A stretch of DNA of 64,000 nucleotides from positions 3,580,436-3,644,435 of the forward strand of contig NZ_CP041352.1 in assembly GCF_009746125.1 (NCBI RefSeq), in the 5' to 3' direction. Origin of the DNA: Casimicrobium huifangae (lineage in GTDB: Bacteria; Pseudomonadota; Gammaproteobacteria; Burkholderiales; Casimicrobiaceae). The position numbers were made by a program, and so were the translations under genes. This document shows, in pieces, positions 36,572-46,784 of the stretch. The notes beneath the pieces are model-generated. The model was not told the DNA's origin, did no database searches, and saw nothing but the letters and a program-made list of their open reading frames with translations. How positions within the stretch are numbered: the stretch's first letter is position 1; each line of letters starts with the position of its first letter.

Positions 36572-36694
36572 CAACAGCCTGATGGCAAGAGCTGCAATTT
36601 AATTGGGCTAAGCGGCTGGTTTGCCAAAAAGTCGACTTTTTGACAAATAAGGCGCCAAGCCCTGTTCAAAAGTCATTCCGCGCAAAAGTTGCAT
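36572..36694. repeat. Intergenic palindromic repeat, copy D
   Basis: This copy has the longest perfect core, AAAAAGTCGACTTTTT (36626-36641). Arms are TTTAATTGGGCTAAG (left) and CCAAGCCCTGTTC (right), with AAAAGTTGCAT as the right end. It is the only copy placed between two gene starts: the binding-protein gene begins at 36456 and the DUF3592 gene at 36730. The arms are less regular than in copy A. Confidence 0.78.
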
Positions 36695-36729
36695 CAATCC
36701 CGGACATCAACGGTGCGTATGATTCGGCC

Positions 36730-37590
36730 ATGAGTTCTACCCCCAACAACCCGCACCAATCGTGGGGCAAACGCCTGCTGGCGTTCCTGCTCTGGAGTTT
36801 GTTCGCCGCCATCTTTGGTCTTTGCGGCTGGTTTTTCATGTTGAAACCGGTTACCACGGCCCTGGGCAACTGGTCGCTCGCCCGTGACTACCAGAGCGTT
36901 CAGGGCGACGTCGTGCCGCGCACCGGGCAGGACGAGGGCGGCACCTTCACCTGGTACAGCGTGCGCTACGCCGTCGGCGGCAAAACCTACGACACCAGCC
37001 GCCTGTCAGTGCTGGACGACGAAGCGATCGACGAGCCGTTCAACGCCACCGTGTTCAAGCGACTGGAGCAGGCCAAGGCGGCCGGGCAGACCGTGGAGGT
37101 GTGGGTCAGTCCGCGCCTGCCGGACGTTGCGCTGCTGTCGCGCGATCTGCCGGTAAGCCGCCTGTGGCCAAAGGCGCTGGCGGGTGCCAGTTTCGCCATC
37201 TTCGCATTGGCCGGGTTTGCCGGCATGCTGGGCGCGTTTGCGCGTTTCGCCTGGTACGGTCGACTGGTCGAGGCCGCGCCCGTGTGGGGCTTCGCCGGCG
37301 CCTGGTGTGGCTTCATCTTTCCGGTCATGATGCTGGTGCTGAGCGACAGCAGCATTGAATGGGTACCGGCACTGTTCGTCGGGCTGTTCGCCCTGGTTGG
37401 CGTGCTGGTGATGTGGGCCGCGATCAACATCACCCTCGGCCGCGCCACCGGCGTTGTCCTGCAACCCGGTCGCCGGCTCAAAGCGGGAGCCCTGGCGACC
37501 AGCTACGGTCAAGGCAAGAAAAAGGCCGTCAACAGCCCCGTCAAACGCGGTGGCGTCGGCGGGCGCGGCGACAATTTCGACAAGAACTGA
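36730..37590 (+). CDS. DUF3592 membrane protein
   Basis: The 286-aa protein has an N-terminal membrane helix (LLAFLLWSLFAAIFGLCGWF), an extracytoplasmic beta-rich domain with DYQSVQGDVVPRTG, YSVRYAVGGKTYDTSRLSVL and VWVSPRLPDVALL that matches DUF3592, then three helices from about residue 145 (ALAGASFAIFALAGFAGMLG). The C-terminal tail is basic and Gly-rich. The function is unknown. ATG 36730 follows copy D by 36 bp; the frame is open upstream only through the repeat. Confidence 0.77.
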   Translation: MSSTPNNPHQSWGKRLLAFLLWSLFAAIFGLCGWFFMLKPVTTALGNWSLARDYQSVQGDVVPRTGQDEGGTFTWYSVRYAVGGKTYDTSRLSVLDDEAIDEPFNATVFKRLEQAKAAGQTVEVWVSPRLPDVALLSRDLPVSRLWPKALAGASFAIFALAGFAGMLGAFARFAWYGRLVEAAPVWGFAGAWCGFIFPVMMLVLSDSSIEWVPALFVGLFALVGVLVMWAAINITLGRATGVVLQPGRRLKAGALATSYGQGKKKAVNSPVKRGGVGGRGDNFDKN

Positions 37591-37614
37591 CGCCGCCGAA
37601 CGTCGGACCGTCAC

Positions 37615-38892
37615 TCAGCGCGCCGAAACCTCCATCACCATCCGCGCCAGCAGATACAGCCGCGGTTCGATCGACGAAATGGCGATGTATTCGGCATCGT
37701 TCGAATGCGCGCCAAAACCGGCGAAACCGAAGCGCTCGATGACCGGGCCCTTCGCTTTCAGCGAAGCAAATGCCGCATCGGTGCCGCCGCCCTCGGCGAT
37801 GCTGCTCACGGTGAGCTCGCGTCCGATTTCCCGGTAAATTGTTTCCGCACGCTTTGCCAGTGCCTTGGCCACATCGGTCGGCTCCAGCGGCGGCCGACGG
37901 CGCACGAAATCCACCTCCACCTTGGCCTCGGGCAGCAACTGCTTCTTGGCCCGCGCGCGCACTTCTGCCTCGATGCCGTCGTAGTCGGCAACGCTCCACA
38001 CCCGCACATCGGCAAACGCCACCGCATCCGCCGGAATCACATTGCGATTGGTGCCGGCGTTGGCTACCGTCCAGTTCATCTTGAGACCCTGCTGCGGTTT
38101 TGACAGATCACGCATCTGCAACATCTGGTGCGACAGCTCGTAAAGCGCGTTGACACCCAGATGCGGTGCACTGCCAGCATGCGACGCCCGGCCCGTGACC
38201 TTGAGTGTTACCGCCGCGATGCCACTGGTCGCCAGCGACAGCCTGTCGTTCGCCACGCTGGTGCTTTCGCATGAAAGCACGGCGTCGTGCTCGCTGCCCA
38301 GCGCTGTCAGCAGCGCGCGTGAGCCCGGAGAGGAAATCTCTTCGTCACCGTTGATCAACACCGTGATGCGACCGTACTGGTTGAAGCCCGTCTTCTTCAA
38401 CGCGGTCAGCGCATGGATGATCGCAGCGACACCGCTCTTGTCATCCGAAATGCCAAGACCATAGGCACGATCACCTTCGACACGGAACGGCTGCTTGGCC
38501 AGCATGCCCTTCAGATACACCGTGTCCATGTGCGCAATCAGCAGCACCGAGCGATTGCCCGTACCCTTGAACGTCGCTTTCACCATCGGCCCGGTTTTCT
38601 CGGGCGTATCGTGCATGCGGTAGGCGGTCGCCATGTCCGCCTCGATCAGCTCAACCTCACCACCCAGCGTTTTCAGCCGGCCGGCAACATAACCAGCGAT
38701 CTTCTCCAGGCCCTCGCGGTCACCGCTGCCGGACTCGAAGTTCACCAGATCGCGCAGCGTGTCGAGCGCGGGCTGCTTCTCCGCCGTCACGGCCTGCCAA
38801 AGCGGTTCATTGCGCGCGGTTTGCGCCTGCGAGAGTGGGGCCAAGGCAACGCCTGCTAAGGCGACGGCGACGAACAGGGCTTTGCGAATCAT
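37615..38892 (-). CDS. M20 family metallopeptidase, glutamate carboxypeptidase-like
   Basis: The 425-aa protein has a signal peptide (MIRKALFVAVALAGVALAPL, cleavage near SQAQ) and is periplasmic. The dizinc M20 residues are seen in LIAHMDTVYLKG, GISDDKSGVAAIIHALTAL, INGDEEISSPGSRALL with the catalytic Glu pair, CESTS and the final GAHSNDAEY. A dimerisation domain with VTGRASHAGSAPHLGVNALY is inserted. It resembles carboxypeptidase G2, which removes C-terminal glutamate from folates and peptides; the substrate is inferred. It converges with the DUF3592 gene. Confidence 0.86.
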   Translation of the reverse strand: MIRKALFVAVALAGVALAPLSQAQTARNEPLWQAVTAEKQPALDTLRDLVNFESGSGDREGLEKIAGYVAGRLKTLGGEVELIEADMATAYRMHDTPEKTGPMVKATFKGTGNRSVLLIAHMDTVYLKGMLAKQPFRVEGDRAYGLGISDDKSGVAAIIHALTALKKTGFNQYGRITVLINGDEEISSPGSRALLTALGSEHDAVLSCESTSVANDRLSLATSGIAAVTLKVTGRASHAGSAPHLGVNALYELSHQMLQMRDLSKPQQGLKMNWTVANAGTNRNVIPADAVAFADVRVWSVADYDGIEAEVRARAKKQLLPEAKVEVDFVRRRPPLEPTDVAKALAKRAETIYREIGRELTVSSIAEGGGTDAAFASLKAKGPVIERFGFAGFGAHSNDAEYIAISSIEPRLYLLARMVMEVSAR

Positions 38893-38995
38893 GGCGAATC
38901 ACCGGATGACATGGAGCGTCACATCATAGTCGGCCATTGCTGTCACCGCACTAGCAAGCGGTGTGCAGGTGAAACAGTATCTAGCGATCATCATC

Positions 38996-39082
38996 GTAGC
39001 CTCGATGCAATGAAGTGGAATCGAGGGTGAATGTGGCGCGTTGAACAAATGCCTCGATTCCGCTGCGCTTCATCGCGGCTAC
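38996..39082. repeat. REP-like palindromic element
   Basis: GTAGCCTCGATG with GTGGAATCGAGG (38996-39026) and CCTCGATTCCGC with CATCGCGGCTAC (39052-39082) are inverted copies of a 31-bp unit with a short spacer. It resembles the widespread GTAGCC(C/T)CGATGAAGC type repeats of proteobacterial genomes. It begins 13 bp past the SelO stop and may act as its terminator. Confidence 0.75.
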
Positions 39083-39094
39083 GACCGACACACG

Positions 39095-40675
39095 TCAGCT
39101 GCTGCACGAGAGCATGGAACATCCTGCTTTCGTACGCGCCCAGTCGGGCCGTTTCTCGGCAAACCGCTCGCGACCCGGCTGTTCGTCGTAGGGCTTGCGC
39201 ATCACATCCAGCAGCTCGGCCAGTGGTGCGTAGTCGCCCGCGTGCGCCGAATCGATGACTTGTTGCGCGAGGTAATTGCGCAGGACGTACTTCGGGTTCA
39301 CCGCATTCATGCGCGCTACGCGGGCCGCGCGCTGCTTAGGCGACGCGTGCTGTCGCGCCACCAGCGCGGCATAGCCGTCAAACCACACCTGCCAGGCGGC
39401 GCGCGCGTCCTGCCATTCACGCTCGCTGTAGAACGCCGGGTGCAGGTCATCCACCGCCACAGCCGTGGCAAGCGCGCGGAAAAAGATCGTCATGTCGATC
39501 TCATGCTGCACCAGCAACGCGAACGCCGCATCAATCGTCGCCTCATTCTCGCTGGCGTCGCTGGCGTGCCCGGCATCGTCGCGCAGGCCAAACTTGTCGC
39601 GGAAGATGCGGTTCACTTCGCCCGCATACGTCCGCTCATACGCCTCGAGCGCATCCGCCAACACCTCGGGCGTCGCGGTGCCGAGCGTCGCCAGTGCGTC
39701 GCCCAGCCGCGCAAGGTTCCACTGCGCAATGCCGGGCTGGCGACCGAACGCATAGCGCTTGCCGCCAGCGTCAGTGGTGTTGGGTGTCCAGCCGGGGTCG
39801 AAGTTGTCCACCCAACCGTACGGGCCGTAGTCGATGGTGAGTCCGAGGATCGACATGTTGTCGGTGTTCATCACGCCATGCACAAAGCCCACGCGCATCC
39901 ACTGCGCAATGAGGCGCGCCGTGCGCGAGCACACGTCCGCGTACCACGCCAGCATCCGTTCGGTCGCATCCGCGTGCTGGGCGGCGATGGCAGGAAAGTA
40001 GTGCGTGATCGTGAAGTCGATCAACTGCCGCAACAGCGCATGCTCACCGCGCGAGGCAAACAGTTCAAAGTGCCCGAAGCGGATGAACGTGGGCGCCACG
40101 CGGCAGACAATCGCACCGGGCTCCAGCTCGGGGTTGCCGTCGTAGAACATGTCGCGCTCCACCTGATCGCCGGTCAGTACCAGCGAAAGCGCCCGCGTGG
40201 TGGGCACGCCCAGATGATGCATCGACTCCGAGCAGAGAAATTCGCGAATGGACGAACGCAGCACTGCGCGACCATCGGCGCGACGGGAGTACGGCGTCGG
40301 TCCGGCGCCCTTCAGTTGCAGCTCAAAGTGCTCGCCCGATGGCGCCACCGCCTCGCCCAGCAGAATCGCGCGGCCATCGCCCAGTTGCCCGGCCCAGTTG
40401 CCGAACTGGTGGCCCGCATAAGCCGTGGCATAAGTCTCCATACCCGGCAGCAGCCCATTGCCCGAGAGCGCCGCCAGCATCTCGGGCGAATGCATCTGCG
40501 CATCGCTCAACCCAAGCACCGCTGCCACCTCGGGCGAATGCAGCAACAGCGAAGGCGCCGCCACCCGCGCCGGCGTCACCCGCGACCAGAACGCCCCATG
40601 CACCTGCCGCGAATGGTTGTTCGGGTTGGGGTCGCCGGGGAGTGTGTTGAGGAAGCGATTGGTGAGGCTCAGCAT
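39095..40675 (-). CDS. selO: Protein adenylyltransferase SelO
   Basis: SelO is a pseudokinase-fold enzyme that transfers AMP to Ser, Thr or Tyr of target proteins in redox stress. The 526-aa protein has SLTNRFLNTLPGDPNPNNHS, ATAYAGHQFGNWAGQLGDGR with AILLGE, LQLKGAGPTPYSRRADGRAV, RSSIREFLCSESMHHLGVPT, NTDNMSILGLTIDYGPYGWV and the C-terminal SMLSCSS. The final Cys-Ser-Ser is where other family members have selenocysteine or cysteine. It lies between a LysR gene and a REP-like element. Confidence 0.94.
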   Translation of the reverse strand: MLSLTNRFLNTLPGDPNPNNHSRQVHGAFWSRVTPARVAAPSLLLHSPEVAAVLGLSDAQMHSPEMLAALSGNGLLPGMETYATAYAGHQFGNWAGQLGDGRAILLGEAVAPSGEHFELQLKGAGPTPYSRRADGRAVLRSSIREFLCSESMHHLGVPTTRALSLVLTGDQVERDMFYDGNPELEPGAIVCRVAPTFIRFGHFELFASRGEHALLRQLIDFTITHYFPAIAAQHADATERMLAWYADVCSRTARLIAQWMRVGFVHGVMNTDNMSILGLTIDYGPYGWVDNFDPGWTPNTTDAGGKRYAFGRQPGIAQWNLARLGDALATLGTATPEVLADALEAYERTYAGEVNRIFRDKFGLRDDAGHASDASENEATIDAAFALLVQHEIDMTIFFRALATAVAVDDLHPAFYSEREWQDARAAWQVWFDGYAALVARQHASPKQRAARVARMNAVNPKYVLRNYLAQQVIDSAHAGDYAPLAELLDVMRKPYDEQPGRERFAEKRPDWARTKAGCSMLSCSS

Positions 40676-40711
40676 GGCGCGATTATCCGTCTAGCGGCAT
40701 GCGGCAGGTGA

Positions 40712-41581
40712 TCAGTCGCCAGCAAGTGCTTGTGCCAGTTGATCGAACACCACACGTATCCGTCGGGCGGTACGAAGTTCTCGATGCGTCACGAGCCAGA
40801 TCGGGAAGCGGAAAGGCGGCACCTCGTCCAGAACCCGCACGACATTGGGCGTCGCCGCGGCAACTTCGTCCACCATGACGCCGATACCGAGCCCGCGTTG
40901 TACCAACTGCCAGTTCACCACGGAGTTGTCACTCAACACATTGAAATTGGCGTCACCCAGCGGCAGGCCGAGTGAGCGCATGTACTGGAGGAATTGGCCG
41001 CTGCGGTCGGCACCGACGAACGGGAACTTCGCCGCCTCGGCCGTTGAGCGCGGATGCCCGTTCCGGGCGACCCAGTCGCTGGATGCGTAGAAACTCGCGG
41101 TCGCGTCCCGCAGATGCCGCCCGATGAGGTCCGGTTGCTCGGGTCGTACGTGCCGCACAGCAATGTCTGCCTCGCGCCGCTGCAAGTCAGCGATCGCGTT
41201 TGACGCGATGATCTCGATCACGATGCGCGGGTTTTCGGCCTGGATGCGCGCCACAATCGGCGGCAGCAGATAGATGGCGCATGCGTCGGTCGCAGAGATG
41301 GAAACGATGCCCTCGACTGACCGCGACTGCCCGGTCGCGGCCAGCGCTAGTTCATCAGCGGCCGCCCCCATCCCGCGAGCGTGATCGAGAAGCGCCAAGC
41401 CCGCCTCCGTCAATTGCATCGTTCTCCCGACCCGCTCAAACAGCGTCACGCCCAGCTGCTGCTCAAGCGCTGACACCTGCCGACTCAATGTGGGCTGAGT
41501 CGTGCCGAGGTGCCGTGCCGCCGCTGAGAGGGAGCCCGCCTGCGCTGTTTCAAGAAACGCTTTAAGGTGGTTCCAGTCCAT
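40712..41581 (-). CDS. LysR family regulator
   Basis: The 289-aa regulator has an N-terminal winged helix (MDWNHLKAFLETAQAGSLSA, AARHLGTTQPTLSRQVSALE, FERVGRTMQLTEAGLALL) and the effector domain (GIVSISATDACAIYLLPPIV). The start codon is 41581; an ATG 21 bp upstream is also possible. It is divergent from a methyltransferase gene, 103 bp from its likely start, and could control it. The effector is unknown. Confidence 0.88.
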   Translation of the reverse strand: MDWNHLKAFLETAQAGSLSAAARHLGTTQPTLSRQVSALEQQLGVTLFERVGRTMQLTEAGLALLDHARGMGAAADELALAATGQSRSVEGIVSISATDACAIYLLPPIVARIQAENPRIVIEIIASNAIADLQRREADIAVRHVRPEQPDLIGRHLRDATASFYASSDWVARNGHPRSTAEAAKFPFVGADRSGQFLQYMRSLGLPLGDANFNVLSDNSVVNWQLVQRGLGIGVMVDEVAAATPNVVRVLDEVPPFRFPIWLVTHRELRTARRIRVVFDQLAQALAGD

Positions 41582-41684
41582 GCGTTTATGTATGGGAATC
41601 ATGCGTGTCGGAGCGTTTTCGGCGTGAGTTATCGAACATATCATGCACGTAGAGGCCACACTGCAAGCGGGCCAGGAATTGTCA

Positions 41685-42419
41685 ATGACAGGTTCATCCT
41701 TCTCCAGCTCCATATCGCGATCCGCCACTACGACGGCAGCACGACCCATTCGCCGCGTTGTCACGGGCGATGCACGCTTCTGGAATCGCAAAGCGCGGGC
41801 ATACGCAGCGAGCAAGATCGCCGACTTGCCCGGCTACGAGCAGACGCTCGCTCGCACAATCAACTATCTGGGGCCACAGCAGGACGTGCTCGAAGTGGGG
41901 TGCGGTACGGGCAGCTCGGCGCTGCGTCTCGCCCCCTTCTGTCGCAGCTATCGGGCGACCGACGTCGCGTCCGAAATGATCGCCATCGCCAATGGGAAAC
42001 TGGCGCGCGCACCCGATGCCCGTCTGCAGTTTGCCGTTGACGATGCCGCAATCTGCGATAGCGAATCTGCCAACCGTTACGACCGCGTGCTCGCGTTCAA
42101 TGTGCTGCATCTGGTGGAGGATCTGGAGGCCACCGTCGAAGCATGCGCGTCTGCATTGCGCCCCGGAGGGTTGTTGATCTCCAAGACCCCTTGCCTGCGC
42201 GAAATGAACTGGCTGCTACCGAATGTCGCTGTTCCGCTGGCCCAACTCGTCGGCATGGCGCCGACCGTACACAACCTGAGCGAAAACGACCTGCTCGATT
42301 CAATGCGACATCAGGGGTTGATTGTCGTGAGTGTGGAGCGGCATGGTACGCGCGGTCAGGACGTGCGACCGTTTATCGTCGCCCGAAAACCCGCTGCGCC
42401 CGAAGCGATGTTCGTCTGA
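41685..42419 (+). CDS. Class I SAM-dependent methyltransferase
   Basis: The 244-aa protein has a Methyltransf_11/25-like core: DARFWNRKARAYAASKIADL, the SAM loop QDVLEVGCGTGSSALRLAPF, YRATDVASEMIAIANGKLAR, YDRVLAFNVLHLVEDLE and ALRPGGLLISKTPCLREMNW. Substrate unknown; the fold is used for small molecules, quinones and lipids. ATG 41685 is chosen; an in-frame ATG at 41643 would add 14 residues. It is divergent from a LysR gene that may regulate it. Confidence 0.82.
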   Translation: MTGSSFSSSISRSATTTAARPIRRVVTGDARFWNRKARAYAASKIADLPGYEQTLARTINYLGPQQDVLEVGCGTGSSALRLAPFCRSYRATDVASEMIAIANGKLARAPDARLQFAVDDAAICDSESANRYDRVLAFNVLHLVEDLEATVEACASALRPGGLLISKTPCLREMNWLLPNVAVPLAQLVGMAPTVHNLSENDLLDSMRHQGLIVVSVERHGTRGQDVRPFIVARKPAAPEAMFV

Positions 42420-42481
42420 GCCAGTATGGCCGATCGGTGTGGTAGTGCGAAGCGGCCGAAACATGGCCGCCTCGGCCCCTC

Positions 42482-44428
42482 CTAAACCAGCAACGCATTC
42501 ACCCGCTTCACGTAGGCCGCCGGGTCATCCGGCAGACCGCCTTCGGCGAGCATCGCCTGATCGAACACGATGTGGGCGAGATCGTTGAAGCGGGTTTCGT
42601 CGCCGGTGGACGCTTCGAGCTTTTTCACCAGTGCGTGTTCGGCGTTGACTTCGAGAATCGGCTTCTGGTCGGGCACGTTCTGTCCGACCTGCTTCAACAT
42701 GCGCGCCATCTGCGTTGACATGTCACCATCTTCGACCACGAGACACGCGGCCGAGTCGACGAGGCGGGTAGTGACGCGCACGTCCTGCGCCTTGTCCTTC
42801 AGCGCGTCCTTGAGTTTGTCGAGTACCGGCTTGAACGATTCGGCGGCGGCCTCTGCTGCCTTCTTTTCCGCCTCATCCTGCAGCTTGCCCAAGTCCACGG
42901 CGCCTTTGGCGACCGATTGCAGCGGCGTGCCATCGAAGTCGTAGAGGAACTGCAGTGCCCACTCGTCCACACGGTCAGTCATCAACAGCACTTCGATGCC
43001 CTTCTTGCGGAAGACTTCGAGCTGCGGGCTGTTCTTCGCAGCGGCGAGTGTGTCAGCGGTGATGTAGTAGATCGCCTCCTGGCCCTCCTTCATGCGTGCC
43101 TTGTAGTCGGCCAGCGAGGTCATTTCACCGGGCAGGATGGTAGACGGGTCCGCGCCCTCCTTGCCTTCGCGCGACACGCCTGACGAGGCGAAGCGCAGCA
43201 GTTTGGACAGGCGCTCCCGGTTGGCGAAGTCTTCGCCCAAACCTTCCTTGAGCACAGCGCCGAACTCTTTGTAGAAGTCCGCGTACTTGGCCTTTTCGGC
43301 GTCGTCACCGCTAGACGCCAGATCGTCTAGGATGGTCAGCACACGCCGCGTGTTGCCCTCGCGGATGGCCTTCACGTCGCGGCTTTCCTGCAGCAGCTCG
43401 CGCGAGACGTTGAGCGGCAAATCAGCAGAATCGACCACGCCCTTCACGAAGCGCAGGTAGACCGGCATCAGTGCTTCGGCGTCGTCCATGATGAACACGC
43501 GCTTCACGTAGAGCTTGAGGCCCGCCTTCTTGTCGCGGTTCCACAGGTCCTGCGGCGCCTTGGCCGGGATGTAGAGCAACTGCGTGTACTCGGTGGAGCC
43601 TTCCACCTTGTTGTGGCTCCACGCCAGCGGAGCTTCGCTGTCGTAACTGATCTGCTTGTAGAAATCGGTGTATTGCTCGGCGGTGATATCCTTCTTGGGC
43701 CGCGACCAGAGTGCGCTGGCCTTGTTCACCGTCTCCCACTCGTCCCTGACAACGTTTTCCTTTTTCTCGGCGTCCCACTCCTCTTTCTGCATCAGGATCG
43801 GCAGGGAGATGTGGTCGGAGTATTTGCCGATAATGGACTTCAACCGCCATGCGCTTGCGTATTCCAGCGCGTCATCGCGCAGGTGCAGGATGACGCTGGT
43901 GCCGCGCTTGTCACGGGTGATGCTCTCCACCTCGAATTCACCGGTGCCGCCGCTGATCCAGCGCACGCCCTCGTCGGCCTTGAGGCCGGCGCGGCGCGAT
44001 TCCACGGTGATCTTGTCGGCGACGATAAAGCCGGAATAGAAGCCCACACCGAACTGCCCGATCAGCGCGCCCTGCTCCTTGGCATCGGCCTTTTGCGAGG
44101 CTTCAAGCTTGCTGACGAAGTCGCGCGTACCGCTCTTGGCGATGGTGCCCAGGTTGTCGATGGCTTCCTGTTGCGAGAGGCCGATGCCGTTGTCGGTGAT
44201 GGTGAGGGTTTTGCCGTCCTTGTCGAAGGCGACGCGTACTTCGAGGTTCGGCTGGTCTTCCCACAGCGCCGCATTGCCCAGCGCCTCATAGCGGAGCTTG
44301 TCACAGGCGTCGGAAGCGTTCGAGATCAGCTCACGCAGGAAGATCTCCTTGTTCGAATACAGCGAATGGGTAACGAGGTGCAGCAGTTGGGCGACTTCGG
44401 CCTGGAAGGAAAGGGTTTGTTTGCTCAT
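42482..44428 (-). CDS. htpG: Chaperone HtpG (Hsp90)
   Basis: HtpG is the bacterial Hsp90, an ATP-dependent dimeric chaperone in the cytoplasm. The 648-aa protein begins [20 protein letters not shown] with [20 protein letters not shown], then the ATP-site motifs [35 protein letters not shown] and RGTSVILHL. The middle domain has [20 protein letters not shown] and [10 protein letters not shown]. The C-terminal dimer domain ends [16 protein letters not shown] 44428 is standard; the frame stays open 18 codons further. It stands alone between a methyltransferase and an EamA transporter gene. Confidence 0.96.
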   Translation of the reverse strand: MSKQTLSFQAEVAQLLHLVTHSLYSNKEIFLRELISNASDACDKLRYEALGNAALWEDQPNLEVRVAFDKDGKTLTITDNGIGLSQQEAIDNLGTIAKSGTRDFVSKLEASQKADAKEQGALIGQFGVGFYSGFIVADKITVESRRAGLKADEGVRWISGGTGEFEVESITRDKRGTSVILHLRDDALEYASAWRLKSIIGKYSDHISLPILMQKEEWDAEKKENVVRDEWETVNKASALWSRPKKDITAEQYTDFYKQISYDSEAPLAWSHNKVEGSTEYTQLLYIPAKAPQDLWNRDKKAGLKLYVKRVFIMDDAEALMPVYLRFVKGVVDSADLPLNVSRELLQESRDVKAIREGNTRRVLTILDDLASSGDDAEKAKYADFYKEFGAVLKEGLGEDFANRERLSKLLRFASSGVSREGKEGADPSTILPGEMTSLADYKARMKEGQEAIYYITADTLAAAKNSPQLEVFRKKGIEVLLMTDRVDEWALQFLYDFDGTPLQSVAKGAVDLGKLQDEAEKKAAEAAAESFKPVLDKLKDALKDKAQDVRVTTRLVDSAACLVVEDGDMSTQMARMLKQVGQNVPDQKPILEVNAEHALVKKLEASTGDETRFNDLAHIVFDQAMLAEGGLPDDPAAYVKRVNALLV

Positions 44429-44552
44429 GGTGTGTCTGCGATCAGTTTGGCAATGGCGATTCGCCGCTTGCCTTGTGGACATTGGTTCTCACGCGGACAT
44501 GGGGCCGGTGATCGGACTTTCAAGCGTCGACGGTAGTCGGTCGGCGAGCGTG

Positions 44553-45470
44553 CTACTCCGGCGCCGACTCAAGCACACGGTCACGCGCCCGTGCCCGCTC
44601 GGAGATGACCATGTACAGGCCGGCGGCGACGAGCAGCGCAATGCCTGCCCACGCGAGGGCGTTCGGGATCTCGCCCCATACGACGAAGCCGATGGTCAGC
44701 GCGGCCAGTAGCCCGGAGTAACGAAACGGCACGATCAGCGACACGTCACCTGCCCGCATCGCGCGGATGAGCAGCATGTAGCCGCTGCTCAGAAACACCG
44801 ACGCGGCGGCCAGCATGGCCAGTTGGGCCAGTGTGACCGGCTGCCACTGCTGAAACAAGGACAGCACGGCACCGGAAGCGGTGACGGCAATCGCGGTACC
44901 AATGGTGATGAGAATTGACGGTGTACCGGGGTTGATGCGGCGCGTGTACAGGTCACGACAAGCGACGAAGAACGTGCTCAACAAACACACCAGCGAATAG
45001 CCGTTGAAGCCCTCGCTACGTGGCTGCACGATCAGCAGCACCCCGACAAACCCGATGGCGATGACCAGCCAGCGCATGGCGCCAATGCGCTCGCCCAGCC
45101 AGAGCACCGAGAGCAGCGTGATGCACAGCGGCGCCGCCATGTTGATTGCCGTTGCGTTGGCGAGTGGCAGATGAAATAACGCCGTGAGAAAGGTCATCGT
45201 CGACACAGCGTCGAGCACCGAGCGTGTGATCACCGGGCGTTGCCACAGATCGCGCAGGCGGGCTTCCGGCCCGCGCACCAGCCCCATCCACCAGGCACCA
45301 GCAAACAGGAACACGATGGCGAACAGGCCGCGAATGACAATCAGTTGCCCGCCAGGCAGCGACTGGCTGGCGTACTTGACGAACGCGTCATTGATGACGA
45401 AGGACGTCATGGCGCCGATCATGGCGAGAATGCCGCGGCGGTTGGCGGCGGCCTGAACGGAGAGTGTCAT
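44553..45470 (-). CDS. DMT superfamily (EamA) transporter
   Basis: The 305-aa inner-membrane protein has ten hydrophobic helices in two EamA repeats (ILAMIGAMTSFVINDAFVKY; later VCLLSTFFVACRDLYTRRI, FRYSGLLAALTIGFVVWGEI). Members of this branch export amino acids or other small metabolites, or are of unknown substrate. It begins 24 bp after the rarA stop on the same strand and may be transcribed with rarA. The gap of 124 bp before htpG shows no clear signals. Confidence 0.83.
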   Translation of the reverse strand: MTLSVQAAANRRGILAMIGAMTSFVINDAFVKYASQSLPGGQLIVIRGLFAIVFLFAGAWWMGLVRGPEARLRDLWQRPVITRSVLDAVSTMTFLTALFHLPLANATAINMAAPLCITLLSVLWLGERIGAMRWLVIAIGFVGVLLIVQPRSEGFNGYSLVCLLSTFFVACRDLYTRRINPGTPSILITIGTAIAVTASGAVLSLFQQWQPVTLAQLAMLAAASVFLSSGYMLLIRAMRAGDVSLIVPFRYSGLLAALTIGFVVWGEIPNALAWAGIALLVAAGLYMVISERARARDRVLESAPE

Positions 45471-45494
45471 TGGGTGACGTGGCTTTCTTGCTGC

Positions 45495-46784
45495 TTACTT
45501 CTTGCCATTGCGTTCGCGCAGGGCGTCGAGCTTTTCCCTGATTTTGGCTTCCATGCCACGGTCCACCGGCGCGTAGAACTGTTGCGCTGGCATGTCGTCC
45601 GGGAAGTACGCTTCACCCGCAGCAAATCCACCTTCCTCATCGTGCGCGTAGCGATAGCCGTCGCCATAGCCGAGGTTTTTCATCAGCTTGGTTGGCGCGT
45701 TGCGCAGGCGCAGCGGCACCGGGCGGGTGCCGCTTTCGGCAGCTGCCTTGCGGGCCTTCTTGTACGCGGTGTAGACAGCGTTGCTCTTGGCGGCGACGGC
45801 GAGGAATACGCAGGCTTCTGCCAGTGCGAGTTCCCCTTCCGGTGAACCGAGTCGCTCGAACGCCGCAACTGCAGCAAGCGTGATGTCCAGCGCGCGCGGA
45901 TCGGCGAGGCCGATGTCCTCACTGGCCATGCGGATCATGCGGCGGCCCACGTAAAGTGGATCGGCGCCCCCCTCCAGCATGCGGCAGAACCAGTAAAGCG
46001 CGGCGTCCGGATCGCTGCCACGCACGCTTTTGTGCAGGGCGCTGATCAGGTCGTAGAACTGCTCGCCGCCCTTGTCGAAGCGAGCTCGGGCTCGCGTCAG
46101 CGAACCTTTGACGAAATCGACGGTAATCTGCTCGACCTTGCCTGCGCGCACGGCCGCGTCGAGCTGCTCAATCGAGTTCAGAAAGCGGCGGCCGTCGCCG
46201 TCGGCGTAGTCGATCAGCAGTTGCTGCGCATCGGCATCGACGGAGTAGGTAGCGTCCAGCGCCACCTTCGCGCGCTGGAACATCGTCGCCAATGCGTCGT
46301 TGTCGAGCGCTTCCAGCACGTACACCTGCGCACGCGACAGCAGCGCGGAATTGACCTCGAACGACGGGTTCTCGGTGGTGGCACCGATGAAGGTAAACAG
46401 GCCGGACTCGACATGCGGCAGAAAGGCGTCCTGCTGGCTTTTGTTGAAGCGGTGCACCTCATCGACGAACATGATGGTGCGGCGATTGAACTGCTCGCGC
46501 GTCATCTGCGCCCGCTCGACGGCCTCGCGGATGTCCTTGATGCCGGCCATCACGGCGGAGAGCGCGATCATTTCCGCGTCAAACGCATCGGCGAGCAGTC
46601 GTGCCAGGGTTGTTTTGCCGACGCCCGGCGGCCCCCAGAAAATCATCGAGTGCGGCACGCCGGCCTGAATGGCGTTTGCCAACGGCTTGCCTTCGCCCAG
46701 CAGATGCCGTTGTCCGACCACTTCGGCAATGGATTGGGGTCGCAGGCGTTCGGCCAGCGGTGCGTTTCTCGACGGGGAAGCCAT
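45495..46784 (-). CDS. rarA: Replication-associated recombination protein A
   Basis: RarA (MgsA) is a clamp-loader-like AAA+ ATPase that acts at stalled replication forks. The 429-aa protein has [20 protein letters not shown], Walker [19 protein letters not shown], Walker [21 protein letters not shown], sensor 1 [20 protein letters not shown] and the C-terminal tetramer domain ([40 protein letters not shown]). In many proteobacteria it lies directly after lolA; here a GGDEF gene intervenes. Confidence 0.96.
   Translation of the reverse strand: MASPSRNAPLAERLRPQSIAEVVGQRHLLGEGKPLANAIQAGVPHSMIFWGPPGVGKTTLARLLADAFDAEMIALSAVMAGIKDIREAVERAQMTREQFNRRTIMFVDEVHRFNKSQQDAFLPHVESGLFTFIGATTENPSFEVNSALLSRAQVYVLEALDNDALATMFQRAKVALDATYSVDADAQQLLIDYADGDGRRFLNSIEQLDAAVRAGKVEQITVDFVKGSLTRARARFDKGGEQFYDLISALHKSVRGSDPDAALYWFCRMLEGGADPLYVGRRMIRMASEDIGLADPRALDITLAAVAAFERLGSPEGELALAEACVFLAVAAKSNAVYTAYKKARKAAAESGTRPVPLRLRNAPTKLMKNLGYGDGYRYAHDEEGGFAAGEAYFPDDMPAQQFYAPVDRGMEAKIREKLDALRERNGKK

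Noticed and set aside
39041-40711. Long plus-strand open frame across selO
   Set aside because: Antisense shadow of selO, which has every family motif.
44429-44552. Seventh copy of the palindromic repeat near GCGTCGACGG
   Set aside because: A GTCGAC word is present, but the flanks lack the AAG/CTT core extension and the GGGCT/AGCCC arms.
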